Assembly (NCBI GenBank): GCA_036351435.1
Contig: JAZBPA010000185.1
Coordinates: 1 to 6,193, forward strand
Length of the DNA: 6,193 nt
Direction: 5' to 3'
Source of the DNA: JAAUQA01 sp036351435
GTDB lineage: Bacteria; Pseudomonadota; Gammaproteobacteria; Competibacterales; Competibacteraceae
Made by a program: the position numbers and the translations under genes. Under the pieces are notes generated by a model, which saw nothing but the letters and a program-made list of their open reading frames with translations, was not told the origin of the DNA and did no database searches. This document shows, piece by piece, positions 1-5,474 of the stretch. Each line of letters opens with the position of its first letter. Within the stretch, counting starts at the first letter, position 1.

Positions 1-435
1 ATGTTGTAACAGATACGCGGCCAAATCTTCTCCATCGGCCTCGCAATAGGCGATGATGCTACGGTCCGGTTTTTCCTCATGCACCGTACAATGGACAAAA
101 TGCCCACCGATGATGAAGTCTAACGCCAACGCCGCCCGCGGCGCACAACGCACCGGCCTTACTCTACTCTCACAGGTTTTTGCCGTCGGCGGAATGTATA
201 TGCCATACAAATGCACGGTACGCTTGCGAATCCGCAAGGTGCCGTCGTCATTAACGAACGCATAACTGGATAGTTCCCGTGCGGCGACCTCACTGAGTGA
301 TAGCATCAAACTCAAGCTGATAAGAACACCGATCACCGCTGATAGCGCCTGAACCGCTCCCCGCGACTTTTGCAATCGATGGTTTGCAGACAGCACGGCG
401 AACGGGTTGACCGTTTTTACAACGAGCCTAGGCAT
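1..435 (-). CDS. Exported SNase-fold (thermonuclease-like) protein, 3' end cut by window edge
   Basis: The reading frame opens at an ATG at 435 on the minus strand and runs 145 codons to base 1 without a stop, so the C-terminus is missing. Residues about 28-52 form a hydrophobic signal segment ending SEVAA, a plausible cleavage site, so the product is probably periplasmic or membrane-anchored. Residues 65-145 follow the staphylococcal nuclease (SNase) pattern: a GTLRIR strand, VHLYGIYIPP (74-83), then an AALALDFIIGG helix (101-111), DRSIIAYCEADG (124-135) and DLAAYLL. Aligning by eye to Staphylococcus nuclease, Arg87 is kept (R125), but Arg35 corresponds to H75, Asp40 to Y80 and Glu43 to P83. 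The classic calcium and catalytic residues are therefore largely lost, and nuclease activity is doubtful. Cysteines at 88, 97, 116 and 131 could form disulfides. The start has a GGAAAA about ten bases upstream, and no other in-frame ATG precedes it. The gene diverges from msrB. Family assignment is fairly sure; function is unknown. Confidence 0.72.
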   Translation of the reverse strand, partial: MPRLVVKTVNPFAVLSANHRLQKSRGAVQALSAVIGVLISLSLMLSLSEVAARELSSYAFVNDDGTLRIRKRTVHLYGIYIPPTAKTCESRVRPVRCAPRAALALDFIIGGHFVHCTVHEEKPDRSIIAYCEADGEDLAAYLLQH

Positions 436-502
436 AATCAGCGTTTTCCATTGTCTATAAGCAGGGTGAACATACCCACGCAGTGTAATCAAGAGGCCAC
501 TG
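436..502. promoter_or_regulatory. Divergent intergenic region, SNase-like gene / msrB
   Basis: This 67-base spacer separates two divergent genes, so it should hold at least part of both promoters. The msrB side has a clear Shine-Dalgarno, AAGAGG at 491-496, six bases before the ATG. A TATAAG box at 456-461 could be a -10 for msrB, but no convincing -35 sits at the right distance. No operator-like palindrome was seen. Confidence 0.35.
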
Positions 503-916
503 ATGACCAAACCAAAAATTGAAAAAACCGATGCCGAGTGGAAAGCTCAATTAACTCCCGAACAATATGCGGTGTGCCGTCAAAAAGGCACAGAACGTCC
601 GTTTACCGGTCAATATCACGACAGCAAGGAGTCGGGGGTTTACCGTTGCTCGTGTTGCGGCGCGGAGCTATTCGATTCTGCAACCAAATTCGATTCCGGC
701 ACTGGCTGGCCTAGTTTCTGGGAACCGGTCGCTGAGGACAATGTGGCCACCGAGTCGGACAACAGTTTGTTTATGCGCCGTACCGAGGTGTTGTGTCAGC
801 ACTGCGGTGCGCATCTCGGTCATGTATTCAACGATGGACCGGCGCCCACCGGGTTGCGCTATTGCATCAACTCAGTGTCGTTAGAATTAACGCCTAAGCA
901 GGAACAAGAGCAGTAG
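503..916 (+). CDS. msrB: Peptide-methionine (R)-S-oxide reductase MsrB
   Basis: The 137-residue product is a full-length MsrB, the enzyme that reduces the R epimer of methionine sulfoxide in proteins using thioredoxin. No signal peptide is present, so it should be cytoplasmic. The family marks are all visible: RPFTGQY near residue 32, a zinc site from two CxxC pairs (C49/C52 and C98/C101), SGTGWPSFWEP (65-75), HCGAHLGHVFNDGP (100-113), and the catalytic RYCINSVSL with Cys121. His104, His107 and Asn123 are the usual active-site partners. The position that carries a resolving cysteine in many MsrBs (GCGWPSF) is Thr67, so regeneration probably relies on direct thioredoxin attack or on another cysteine such as C25. 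The ATG at 503 has AAGAGG six bases upstream. The gene stands alone between a divergent gene and a convergent one. No fused MsrA domain is present. Confidence 0.97.
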   Translation: MTKPKIEKTDAEWKAQLTPEQYAVCRQKGTERPFTGQYHDSKESGVYRCSCCGAELFDSATKFDSGTGWPSFWEPVAEDNVATESDNSLFMRRTEVLCQHCGAHLGHVFNDGPAPTGLRYCINSVSLELTPKQEQEQ

Positions 917-951
917 ACCAGCCTTGCCAGGACACAGGGAAGTGTGCATCA

Positions 952-1485
952 CTATTGGGTGGAACGTTGGCGGTTGATTATCTGGGCTAACTTGGCCGAT
1001 TGCTGCGAACCAATCAGTAGGGGGCGATCTTTGATAAATTCCAGCTGTACGCCCTGATTACCGCTGACATTGTATGCTCTCCCGTTCCGCCCATAGCGAA
1101 TTCCCCACCCGCCGTATTCCCATATTGGGCTGTAGGTACGAGCCTCGCAGCGGGTAATGTCCTGAAACGGGATCAGCTTCCCTTTACACGGAAAGAACCG
1201 AACATACAGCCCATCATCGTGGACTTCGGTAACCAACTTGAACCGGTAAAACAGCCAAACAATACCTATAGGAATACTGATTACGGTTACCGAAACCAGT
1301 AGCAGTACCGGATCTGATAGCGGCTGGCTACCCCAAGGCTGACCTAATATCCATTGTTGGAAAAGGCCATAGCCGAATAACCCAATACCTATTGCCACAG
1401 ATGACAAGAGCACTACCCAAAGCCACACTTGGCGGAATGCTTGTTCTTCATGAAAAATCACTGGACGGTCACTGATTCGTTGCAT
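952..1485 (-). CDS. Two-helix inner-membrane protein with PH-like C-terminal domain, function unknown
   Basis: The 177-residue product has two predicted membrane helices, at about residues 20-42 and 59-80, joined by a short loop. A soluble region of about 95 residues rich in beta strands follows and ends in a helix (SAKLAQII). The layout resembles small bacterial membrane proteins with a PH-like domain. The stretch WEYGGWGIRYGRNG (122-135) followed by YNVSGNQGVQLEF resembles proteins I tentatively recall as DUF6141, but I cannot confirm that. Positive residues after helix 2 (RFK, 81-83) suggest the C-terminal domain faces the cytoplasm. The ATG at 1485 is chosen; a TTG directly before it at 1488 is possible and adds one residue. 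The start lies three bases after the lipoprotein gene's stop, so the two are probably co-transcribed and translationally coupled. It converges on msrB across 35 bases. No specific function is supported. Confidence 0.75.
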   Translation of the reverse strand: MQRISDRPVIFHEEQAFRQVWLWVVLLSSVAIGIGLFGYGLFQQWILGQPWGSQPLSDPVLLLVSVTVISIPIGIVWLFYRFKLVTEVHDDGLYVRFFPCKGKLIPFQDITRCEARTYSPIWEYGGWGIRYGRNGRAYNVSGNQGVQLEFIKDRPLLIGSQQSAKLAQIINRQRSTQ

Positions 1486-1488
1486 CAA

Positions 1489-2076
1489 TCACAATCCGAT
1501 ATCGGGGCTGACAGAAATATCCTGGAACGGACCCAACGGGTTCTTTTTATCCTCCAACTCCAATATGTTAGGCTCTCCACCCTCTAGTTTATAAACCACC
1601 AACTCGCTGTTTAAAATAATCAATCCAGCAAAGCTCCAGCCGGTTCTTCGCGTTTTTCTTCTGAAGTTGAAAACGTCGAGTACGGCATTACCGTAGCGTT
1701 TACTGCGGACCATCCGCGGGGTTATTTCGTAGCCCCGGCAGTCTGTTTTCGCCTCCAGACAAGTCCGCATAGCGGGATGCAAATCTTGTAAGGTAATAGA
1801 TTGATTAGGCAAAAATCGCCGGGTGATTTCCAGATAGTCAATCAAGCGGATATTGGGATTCTCGAAAGGATCGAAGCCGAGTTCTTTCAAACCTACAAAC
1901 GTCGTTTGGCCGGGCTGAATCTTATCGAATGCGTGTTTAGCATCGGCATAACTTTTCCAAGGGGACTCGGTCGTTTCCTCGGCGCTGGGTAACAAGCTGG
2001 AGCAACCGATAGTTATGGCCGATAGCAGGATGATTGCTATCATCCTGAACACTAGCTTTGCTGAGAACACACTCAC
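1489..2076 (-). CDS. Putative lipoprotein, function unknown
   Basis: The N-terminus looks like a lipoprotein signal: a short basic stretch (AKLVFR), a hydrophobic core and ITIGC followed by SSLLPS, with the candidate lipidated Cys at residue 25 on the chosen start. The lipobox is imperfect because Thr sits at -3. The mature part, about 170 residues, is mostly soluble. It has a segment WKSYADAKHAFDKIQPGQTT leading into LKELGFDPF, reminiscent of the helical start of BamE/SmpA-like folds; this is only a weak resemblance. Three cysteines near its middle (in RTCLEAKTDCRGYE and upstream at the signal) include a pair that could form a disulfide. The start is uncertain: GTG at 2076, GTG at 2070 and ATG at 2043 are all in frame, and a TTG at 2100 would overlap the PilZ-like gene. 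GTG 2076 gives a sensible signal peptide and a 10-base gap, though the ribosome site is poor. The stop is three bases from the next gene's ATG. Confidence 0.7.
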   Translation of the reverse strand: MSVFSAKLVFRMIAIILLSAITIGCSSLLPSAEETTESPWKSYADAKHAFDKIQPGQTTFVGLKELGFDPFENPNIRLIDYLEITRRFLPNQSITLQDLHPAMRTCLEAKTDCRGYEITPRMVRSKRYGNAVLDVFNFRRKTRRTGWSFAGLIILNSELVVYKLEGGEPNILELEDKKNPLGPFQDISVSPDIGL

Positions 2077-2086
2077 TGAAAGCCCG

Positions 2087-2413
2087 CTACCCGCCCACAA
2101 GGTGGGTCAAAAGCGCCTGCTGTTGATTGGTCAGCATGGGAGACATGATATTAACCCCTAATTGACCGGAATTCACATAGGCAACTCGGCAGGGTATTTT
2201 CAACGTCTCCCGCTTACCACCGACCGAGGCACTGAAGGTCATCAATCCTGTGTCGCCCGCTTTAGGTACGCGAGCACCGGGCATCATTAGCATATTGCTG
2301 GAGACCAGCGCGGCATCCATCGATAAATTGACAATGCGGGCGGCGCAAGAAATGCCGGAAGATAACTCCAACATACACTCCAGTTGGGAATCTGAAACAG
2401 GGGTTTTACCCAT
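2087..2413 (-). CDS. PilZ-like domain protein with degenerate c-di-GMP motifs
   Basis: The 108-residue product matches a single PilZ domain in length and strand pattern: ARIVNLSMDAALV (25-37), a turn, GDTGLMTFSA (53-62), LKIPCRVAYVNSG (71-83) and LGVNIMSP (85-92), then a short C-terminal helix. PilZ domains normally bind cyclic di-GMP through an N-terminal RxxxR and a [D/N]xSxxG motif. Here no RxxxR is present before residue 26, and the second motif reads N29-L-S31-M-D-A34, with alanine for the final glycine. Binding is therefore doubtful, as in non-binding PilZ proteins such as the type IV pilus PilZ itself. The ATG at 2413 is the first start after an in-frame stop and has AAGGTG about eight bases upstream. 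It leads a probable three-gene unit with the lipoprotein and membrane protein genes, which may mean an envelope-related role. The fold assignment is moderate; the role is unknown. Confidence 0.68.
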   Translation of the reverse strand: MGKTPVSDSQLECMLELSSGISCAARIVNLSMDAALVSSNMLMMPGARVPKAGDTGLMTFSASVGGKRETLKIPCRVAYVNSGQLGVNIMSPMLTNQQQALLTHLVGG

Positions 2414-2461
2414 TGGTGTTCACCTTGATCTTAGTCTTGAAACCGACGACGGAGACCTTGA

Positions 2462-2474
2462 GGAACCCGGTTCC
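2462..2474. promoter_or_regulatory. Perfect 13-nt palindrome GGAACCCGGTTCC, candidate operator
   Basis: Six-base arms GGAACC and GGTTCC flank a single central base. The site lies 49 bases before the PilZ-like ATG. Relative to the promoter proposed at 2486-2514 (minus strand) it would fall at about +5 to +17, a usual place for a repressor to act. It could also form an RNA hairpin in the leader. No matching regulator is recognised in the window. Confidence 0.4.
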
Positions 2475-2481
2475 ATCTAAC

Positions 2482-2510
2482 TAGCAGTGTAGCTTTGAAA
2501 GATACTGCTA
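2482..2510. repeat. Inverted repeat overlapping the PilZ operon promoter
   Basis: The arms 2482-2490 and 2502-2510 pair over nine positions, eight Watson-Crick and one G-T, with an 11-base loop. The core is TAGCAGT/ACTGCTA. The left arm covers most of the proposed -10 box and the right arm touches the proposed -35 box, so it may be a regulator site or a chance repeat. Confidence 0.4.
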
Positions 2511-2514
2511 ACAA
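2486..2514 (-). promoter_or_regulatory. Candidate sigma70-type promoter for PilZ-lipoprotein-membrane protein unit
   Basis: Read on the minus strand, TTGTTA (2514-2509) and TACACT (2491-2486) are separated by exactly 17 bases. Each box matches the sigma70 consensus at four of six positions. The start of transcription would be near 2479, giving a leader of about 65 bases before the PilZ-like ATG. The assignment rests on sequence pattern only. Confidence 0.4.
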
Positions 2515-2519
2515 GTGAA

Positions 2520-2530
2520 CCCTAGTAGGG
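2520..2530. repeat. 11-nt palindrome CCCTAGTAGGG
   Basis: Five-base arms CCCTA and TAGGG flank one central base. It sits just upstream of the proposed -35 box for the PilZ-like gene and downstream of the tupC stop, between two other inverted repeats. It may be part of a transcript-end structure for tupBC or a binding site. Confidence 0.3.
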
Positions 2531-2535
2531 GCTGC

Positions 2536-2564
2536 GAATAGCGAACTGCTACAAAACGCTATTC
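2536..2564 (-). terminator. Stem-loop at the tupC 3' end, possible terminator or 3' stabiliser
   Basis: GAATAGCG (2536-2543) and CGCTATTC (2557-2564) form a perfect eight-base stem with a 13-base loop. In the tupBC transcript the first arm begins inside the stop codon of tupC. No U-run follows the second arm, and the Ts sit in the loop instead, so this is not a canonical intrinsic terminator. It may still mark the operon end or protect the mRNA. Confidence 0.35.
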
Positions 2565-3330
2565 ACCAACACAGCTGGCCATCAAGGAAAGCTGCCGCTG
2601 CTTGACTCTTTGGCGCGGCAAAAAACGCTTGGGCTGCCGTACGTTCCAACAGGTGACCACCATGGAGAAAAATGACTTCATCAGCGAGACGCCGCGCTTG
2701 ACCGAGATCGTGAGTGGTCATGACTATCTTGGTGCCGTCCTGATGAATGCGCCGGATCATGTCTTCCACCATCCGCGTCGCTGCTGGATCAAGATTGGAG
2801 GAAGGCTCATCCAGAAATAGTAGTTGCGGTTTCATTGCCCAAGCACGAGCCAAGGCTAACCGCTGTTGCTCACCGCCCGATAATACCCGCGCCGAACGTT
2901 TGGCTAAGTGCAACAACCCGGCCTGTTCCAAGATTTCGGCAACAGCCACTTTACGAAACCGGCGCGGCTGACCGCAAGCACTCAGTGCATACTCCACATT
3001 AGCGGCAACTGATCGCCGCAGTAATACCGGGCGTTGAAAAACCATCGCTTGAGCCTGACGCACCAGTTTACTGTCATTATTGGCCCAGGTCACCGCGCCG
3101 CCGGTCGGTTGCAACAAGCCGTGACAAACTCGCAGCAACAAACTCTTACCGGCTCCGTTGGGACCCATCACTATGGTAATAGGTCCGGCTTCCAAGCAAA
3201 GTGAGATGCGGTTCAGCAAGGGCTCACCACGAGCTTCGAAGCTGACCGCCTCTAAAGCAAGCGGTAAAATGGGTGTTGGTATCGGCGCGAGCACCCGCCA
3301 TTCACCGGTTAATGACAATACTTGATTCAT
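2563..3330 (-). CDS. tupC: Tungstate (or molybdate) ABC transporter ATP-binding protein TupC
   Basis: The 255-residue ATPase powers import through the TupB permease at the cytoplasmic face of the inner membrane. The ABC landmarks are intact: Walker A GPNGAGKS (56-63), Q-loop Gln99 in VFQRP, signature LSGGEQQR (150-157), Walker B LLFLD plus catalytic Glu175, D-loop NLDP (179-182) and switch His207 in TTHDLGQARRLADE. The wording around the Q-loop (VFQRPVLLRRSV) and after the H-loop is typical of TupC proteins. It lacks the C-terminal TOBE/Mop domain that makes ModC about 350 residues, which supports Tup over Mod. About 25 residues precede the first ABC strand, slightly more than usual; a GTG at 3294 is an alternative start. 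The ATG overlaps the tupB stop as ATGA, so translation is likely coupled. Neighbouring moeA genes support oxyanion cofactor metal as the substrate. Choice between tungstate and molybdate is inference. Confidence 0.87.
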   Translation of the reverse strand: MNQVLSLTGEWRVLAPIPTPILPLALEAVSFEARGEPLLNRISLCLEAGPITIVMGPNGAGKSLLLRVCHGLLQPTGGAVTWANNDSKLVRQAQAMVFQRPVLLRRSVAANVEYALSACGQPRRFRKVAVAEILEQAGLLHLAKRSARVLSGGEQQRLALARAWAMKPQLLFLDEPSSNLDPAATRMVEDMIRRIHQDGTKIVMTTHDLGQARRLADEVIFLHGGHLLERTAAQAFFAAPKSQAAAAFLDGQLCW

Positions 3331-4031
3331 CCGTATATCCGTTGCGCAGCGTCACGTACTGCCATCGCGGCCCCATTTACCAGCAAGGCCAATAACATGA
3401 GAATGAGGCCCAATCCCAGCGCTAAGGCCAAGTTACCTTTACTGGTTTCAAGCGCGATGGTGGTGGTCATGACACGAGTGACATGATTGATATTACCGCC
3501 GACGATAATGACTGCGCCGACTTCCGCGCTGGCGCGGCCAAAACCTGCCAGAATCCCGGTCAACAGGCTGAACCGGCCATCCCAAAGCAAAGTAACTATG
3601 GTCCGCATCGGACCTACACCCAGTGAACGCAGTTGTTCGTCATATTCTTTATGCAAATCGGTCACAGTTTGGCAGGTCAGCGCAGCGATGATCGGTGTCA
3701 CCAGTACGCATTGCGCGATCACCATGGCGCTAGGGGTAAACAACAACCCAAGCTCACCTAATGGACCCGCACGCGACAACATGAGATACACCATCAGACC
3801 CACCACCACCGGCGGCAACCCCATCAAGGCATTCAAGCAGGTGATCATTAAACCCTTGCCGGGAAACCTGAACACTGCCACCACCGCGCCTAAGGGCAGT
3901 CCGATGAACGCGGCTAGCAACACCGCCGAAAGACTGACTTGCAACGATAGAACAACGATAGCGAGCAGCTCTTGATCCAAATTGGCGATCAAGTGAATAG
4001 CAGTCACAAAGGCGGTATTGAATTCATTCAC
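3327..4031 (-). CDS. tupB: Tungstate (or molybdate) ABC transporter permease TupB
   Basis: The 234-residue integral membrane protein has about five or six hydrophobic helices, roughly at residues 22-53, 61-85, 97-120, 155-178 and 203-225. The cytoplasmic EAA-type loop that docks the ATPase reads EYDEQLRSLGVGP (129-141) followed by a hydrophobic stretch. The segment GRASAEVGAVIIVGGNI (165-181), followed by TRVMTTTIALETSKGNLALAL, is highly characteristic of TupB. The start is a GTG at 4031; an in-frame TAA lies three codons upstream, so nothing longer is possible with a standard start. No clear Shine-Dalgarno precedes it, and a GTG at residue 9 is an alternative. Family members usually carry the N-terminal amphipathic stretch seen here, which favours 4031. 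The gene is first in its operon in this window: no tupA precedes it, and the moeA genes diverge upstream. Confidence 0.87.
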   Translation of the reverse strand: MNEFNTAFVTAIHLIANLDQELLAIVVLSLQVSLSAVLLAAFIGLPLGAVVAVFRFPGKGLMITCLNALMGLPPVVVGLMVYLMLSRAGPLGELGLLFTPSAMVIAQCVLVTPIIAALTCQTVTDLHKEYDEQLRSLGVGPMRTIVTLLWDGRFSLLTGILAGFGRASAEVGAVIIVGGNINHVTRVMTTTIALETSKGNLALALGLGLILMLLALLVNGAAMAVRDAAQRIYG

Positions 4032-4208
4032 AAACAGTTAACGTTGCCTATAAGTATGCACAAGATGTTCTTAAAGTACATTATTTGGGTTTTTATTGTA
4101 AAGAATGCAACTATAGACATAAATAAAGCGAACTACTAGCCAGGGCAATATCGGAGCAAAGCCGAGTAAAGTAGAATTATTAACCACCATCAACTAAATG
4201 AGTAACCG
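4032..4208. promoter_or_regulatory. Divergent control region, tupBC / moeA pair
   Basis: These 177 bases are AT-rich between about 4060 and 4130 and must contain promoters for both directions. For the moeA side, TTGTAA (4096-4101) and CATAAA (4118-4123) are spaced by 16 bases and could be a weak sigma70 promoter. For the tupB side no pair of boxes is convincing. I found no good ModE-type palindrome and no recognisable Moco riboswitch. A shared, metal-responsive region would be expected from the gene arrangement, but the sequence does not prove it. Confidence 0.4.
4133..4174 (+). other. Possible two-stem structure in the moeA leader
   Basis: An outer stem CTACT (4133-4137) with AGTAG (4170-4174) encloses an inner hairpin TCGG (4151-4154) with CCGA (4162-4165) and a seven-base loop. 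It lies downstream of the possible moeA promoter and 34 bases before the ATG, so it could fold in the mRNA. The stems are short and may be chance. Confidence 0.2.
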
Positions 4209-4212
4209 ATGA
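4198..4212 (+). other. Four-codon mini-ORF overlapping the moeA start
   Basis: ATG AGT AAC CGA TGA runs into the moeA initiation codon, with its stop overlapping the moeA ATG as ATGA. If translated it could couple initiation at moeA. It has no strong ribosome site of its own and may be coincidental. Confidence 0.18.
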
Positions 4213-5456
4213 ACGACACAGTCCAGCGACATGATAGTCGTATGCGCGGTTTTGCCCAGCGGGCACGAGTCGAAGATGCATTAGCTTGGCTGGACCACAC
4301 GTTCTCCCCAGGCAGTACCGAGTGGATTGCTCTGACTGAAGCGTATGGCCGGGTGCTCGCGCAAGCGATTGCCGCCGCCAGCGATTTACCCATTAGCGAT
4401 CACGCCACCATGGATGGTTACGCCCTGCGAGGTATCGAGACTGTCGGTGCGAGTCCTTACAACCCGATTTGCTTCCTGCTGTGCGGTGAGGCTCAACCAG
4501 GTATTTCTAGTATTGATCATATCTCACCGGGTCAAACTGTGCGCATATCAACAGGCGCTGCACTGCCGGCCGGCGCCGATGCGGTGCTGGCAGCAGAATA
4601 CGCGCTCGCTAATGACCAGCACATTGAGGTTACCGACGCGATTCCACCAGGCGAGAATATCCGTCGTCGCGGCACGGATTATCGACAAGGCGCCGAGGTG
4701 TTCAAGGCGGGCCGCCGATTACGTTCCTCGGATGTGGGTCTGCTAGCGACTTTAGGGAATACTCAGGTCCAGGTCATTCGGCAACCCCGGGTACGTTTGA
4801 TTATGACCGGTAGCGAGTTAACCCAGTGGAATGAGCAGCAACCAGCCCAACGTTGTGAATCGCATTCCCTGATGTTAAGTGGTCTGTTACAACGCGACGG
4901 CGCGGTGTTGGAATCGCTGGTAAAAGTGCCAGACGATCCGGCAGCAATTCAGGAAGCACTGCGAAAATCAGGTGCGGATTTAATTTTAGTCATCGGCGGT
5001 AGCAGCGTAGGGCAGGAGGATGTCGTTCCGCTGGTATTAGCCGAACTCGGGGAAGTGATTTTCCACGGATTGGCACTACGTCCAGCTCGCTCCGCCGGGA
5101 TGGGTCTAATCGATACCACCGGGGTATTGATGTTACCGGGTAATCCAGCCGCTTGCCTGTGCGCCTATGACTTGTTCGCAAGACGAGCTATTCAACTGCT
5201 CGGCGGGCGAAGTTCGAATTGGCCGTATCTTCAGCGGACAGTGTCGGTAGCAAAAAAGATCGTTTCAGCGGTTGGGCAAGTGGATTATTATCGGGTTCGC
5301 CTAACGGACGCCGGCGTTGAACCACTGACTGCAGGCGGTGCGTCGCTATGGTCATCCATCACCCGTGCCGATGGTTTTATCGTCATTGCCGAAGACAGCG
5401 AGGGTTATCCGCCCGGCGCATCTGTTACTGTTTATTGCTACGACCTGATCGTTTAG
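4209..5456 (+). CDS. moeA: Molybdopterin molybdotransferase MoeA (first paralog, RPAR-type)
   Basis: This 415-residue, full-length MoeA should insert molybdate or tungstate into adenylylated molybdopterin in the cytoplasm. Family marks run in order: ATMDGYAL (66-73, with Asp69), STGAALPAGADAV (114-126), PPGENIRRRGTD (146-157), PRVRLIMTGSEL (193-204), VIGGSSVGQED (261-271) and PGNPAACLCAYDLF (310-323), then the C-terminal beta domain from about residue 340. Several usual residues differ: the DSN motif reads ESH (217-219), and the KPGKP loop reads RPARS (291-295), so the lysines of the enterobacterial active site are not present. The phrase FHGLALRPARSAGMG and the C-terminal ITRADGFIVIAEDSEGYPPGA match a distinct MoeA class that I recall from other bacteria, so it is probably functional and not decayed. 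The ATG at 4209 has a weak GAG about seven bases upstream. A second, different moeA follows after 18 bases. Metal preference cannot be read from sequence. Confidence 0.93.
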   Translation: MNDTVQRHDSRMRGFAQRARVEDALAWLDHTFSPGSTEWIALTEAYGRVLAQAIAAASDLPISDHATMDGYALRGIETVGASPYNPICFLLCGEAQPGISSIDHISPGQTVRISTGAALPAGADAVLAAEYALANDQHIEVTDAIPPGENIRRRGTDYRQGAEVFKAGRRLRSSDVGLLATLGNTQVQVIRQPRVRLIMTGSELTQWNEQQPAQRCESHSLMLSGLLQRDGAVLESLVKVPDDPAAIQEALRKSGADLILVIGGSSVGQEDVVPLVLAELGEVIFHGLALRPARSAGMGLIDTTGVLMLPGNPAACLCAYDLFARRAIQLLGGRSSNWPYLQRTVSVAKKIVSAVGQVDYYRVRLTDAGVEPLTAGGASLWSSITRADGFIVIAEDSEGYPPGASVTVYCYDLIV

Positions 5457-5474
5457 ATCGCCAGGAGATCCTTC

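Noticed and set aside
53..265. 70-codon plus-strand ORF at the left edge
   Set aside because: It is antisense to the SNase-like gene, whose translation has a signal segment and recognisable fold motifs.
567..884. 105-codon open frame inside msrB in another plus frame
   Set aside because: It is an out-of-frame shadow of msrB, rich in Arg and Cys with no ribosome site.
917..951. Bidirectional terminator between msrB and the membrane protein gene
   Set aside because: Only a 4-bp ACAC/GTGT stem is present, with no T-run on either strand.
2077..2100. TTG start at 2100 for the lipoprotein gene
   Set aside because: It would overlap the PilZ-like gene by 14 bases and put a Gly/Ser-rich stretch before the signal sequence; later GTG or ATG starts give a better signal peptide.
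3487..3975. 162-codon open frame on the plus strand across tupB
   Set aside because: It lies wholly antisense to a clear permease gene, has low-complexity Thr/Pro-rich composition and no family resemblance.
2563..4031. modBC molybdate or pstB phosphate transporter
   Set aside because: The ATPase lacks the C-terminal TOBE/Mop domain of ModC, and the permease carries the GRASAEVGAVIIVGGNI wording of TupB; neighbouring moeA genes do not fit phosphate.
4040..4090. ModE-like operator in the AT-rich spacer
   Set aside because: The partial dyad ATAAGTATG/ACATTAT is too imperfect to match the ModE consensus by eye.
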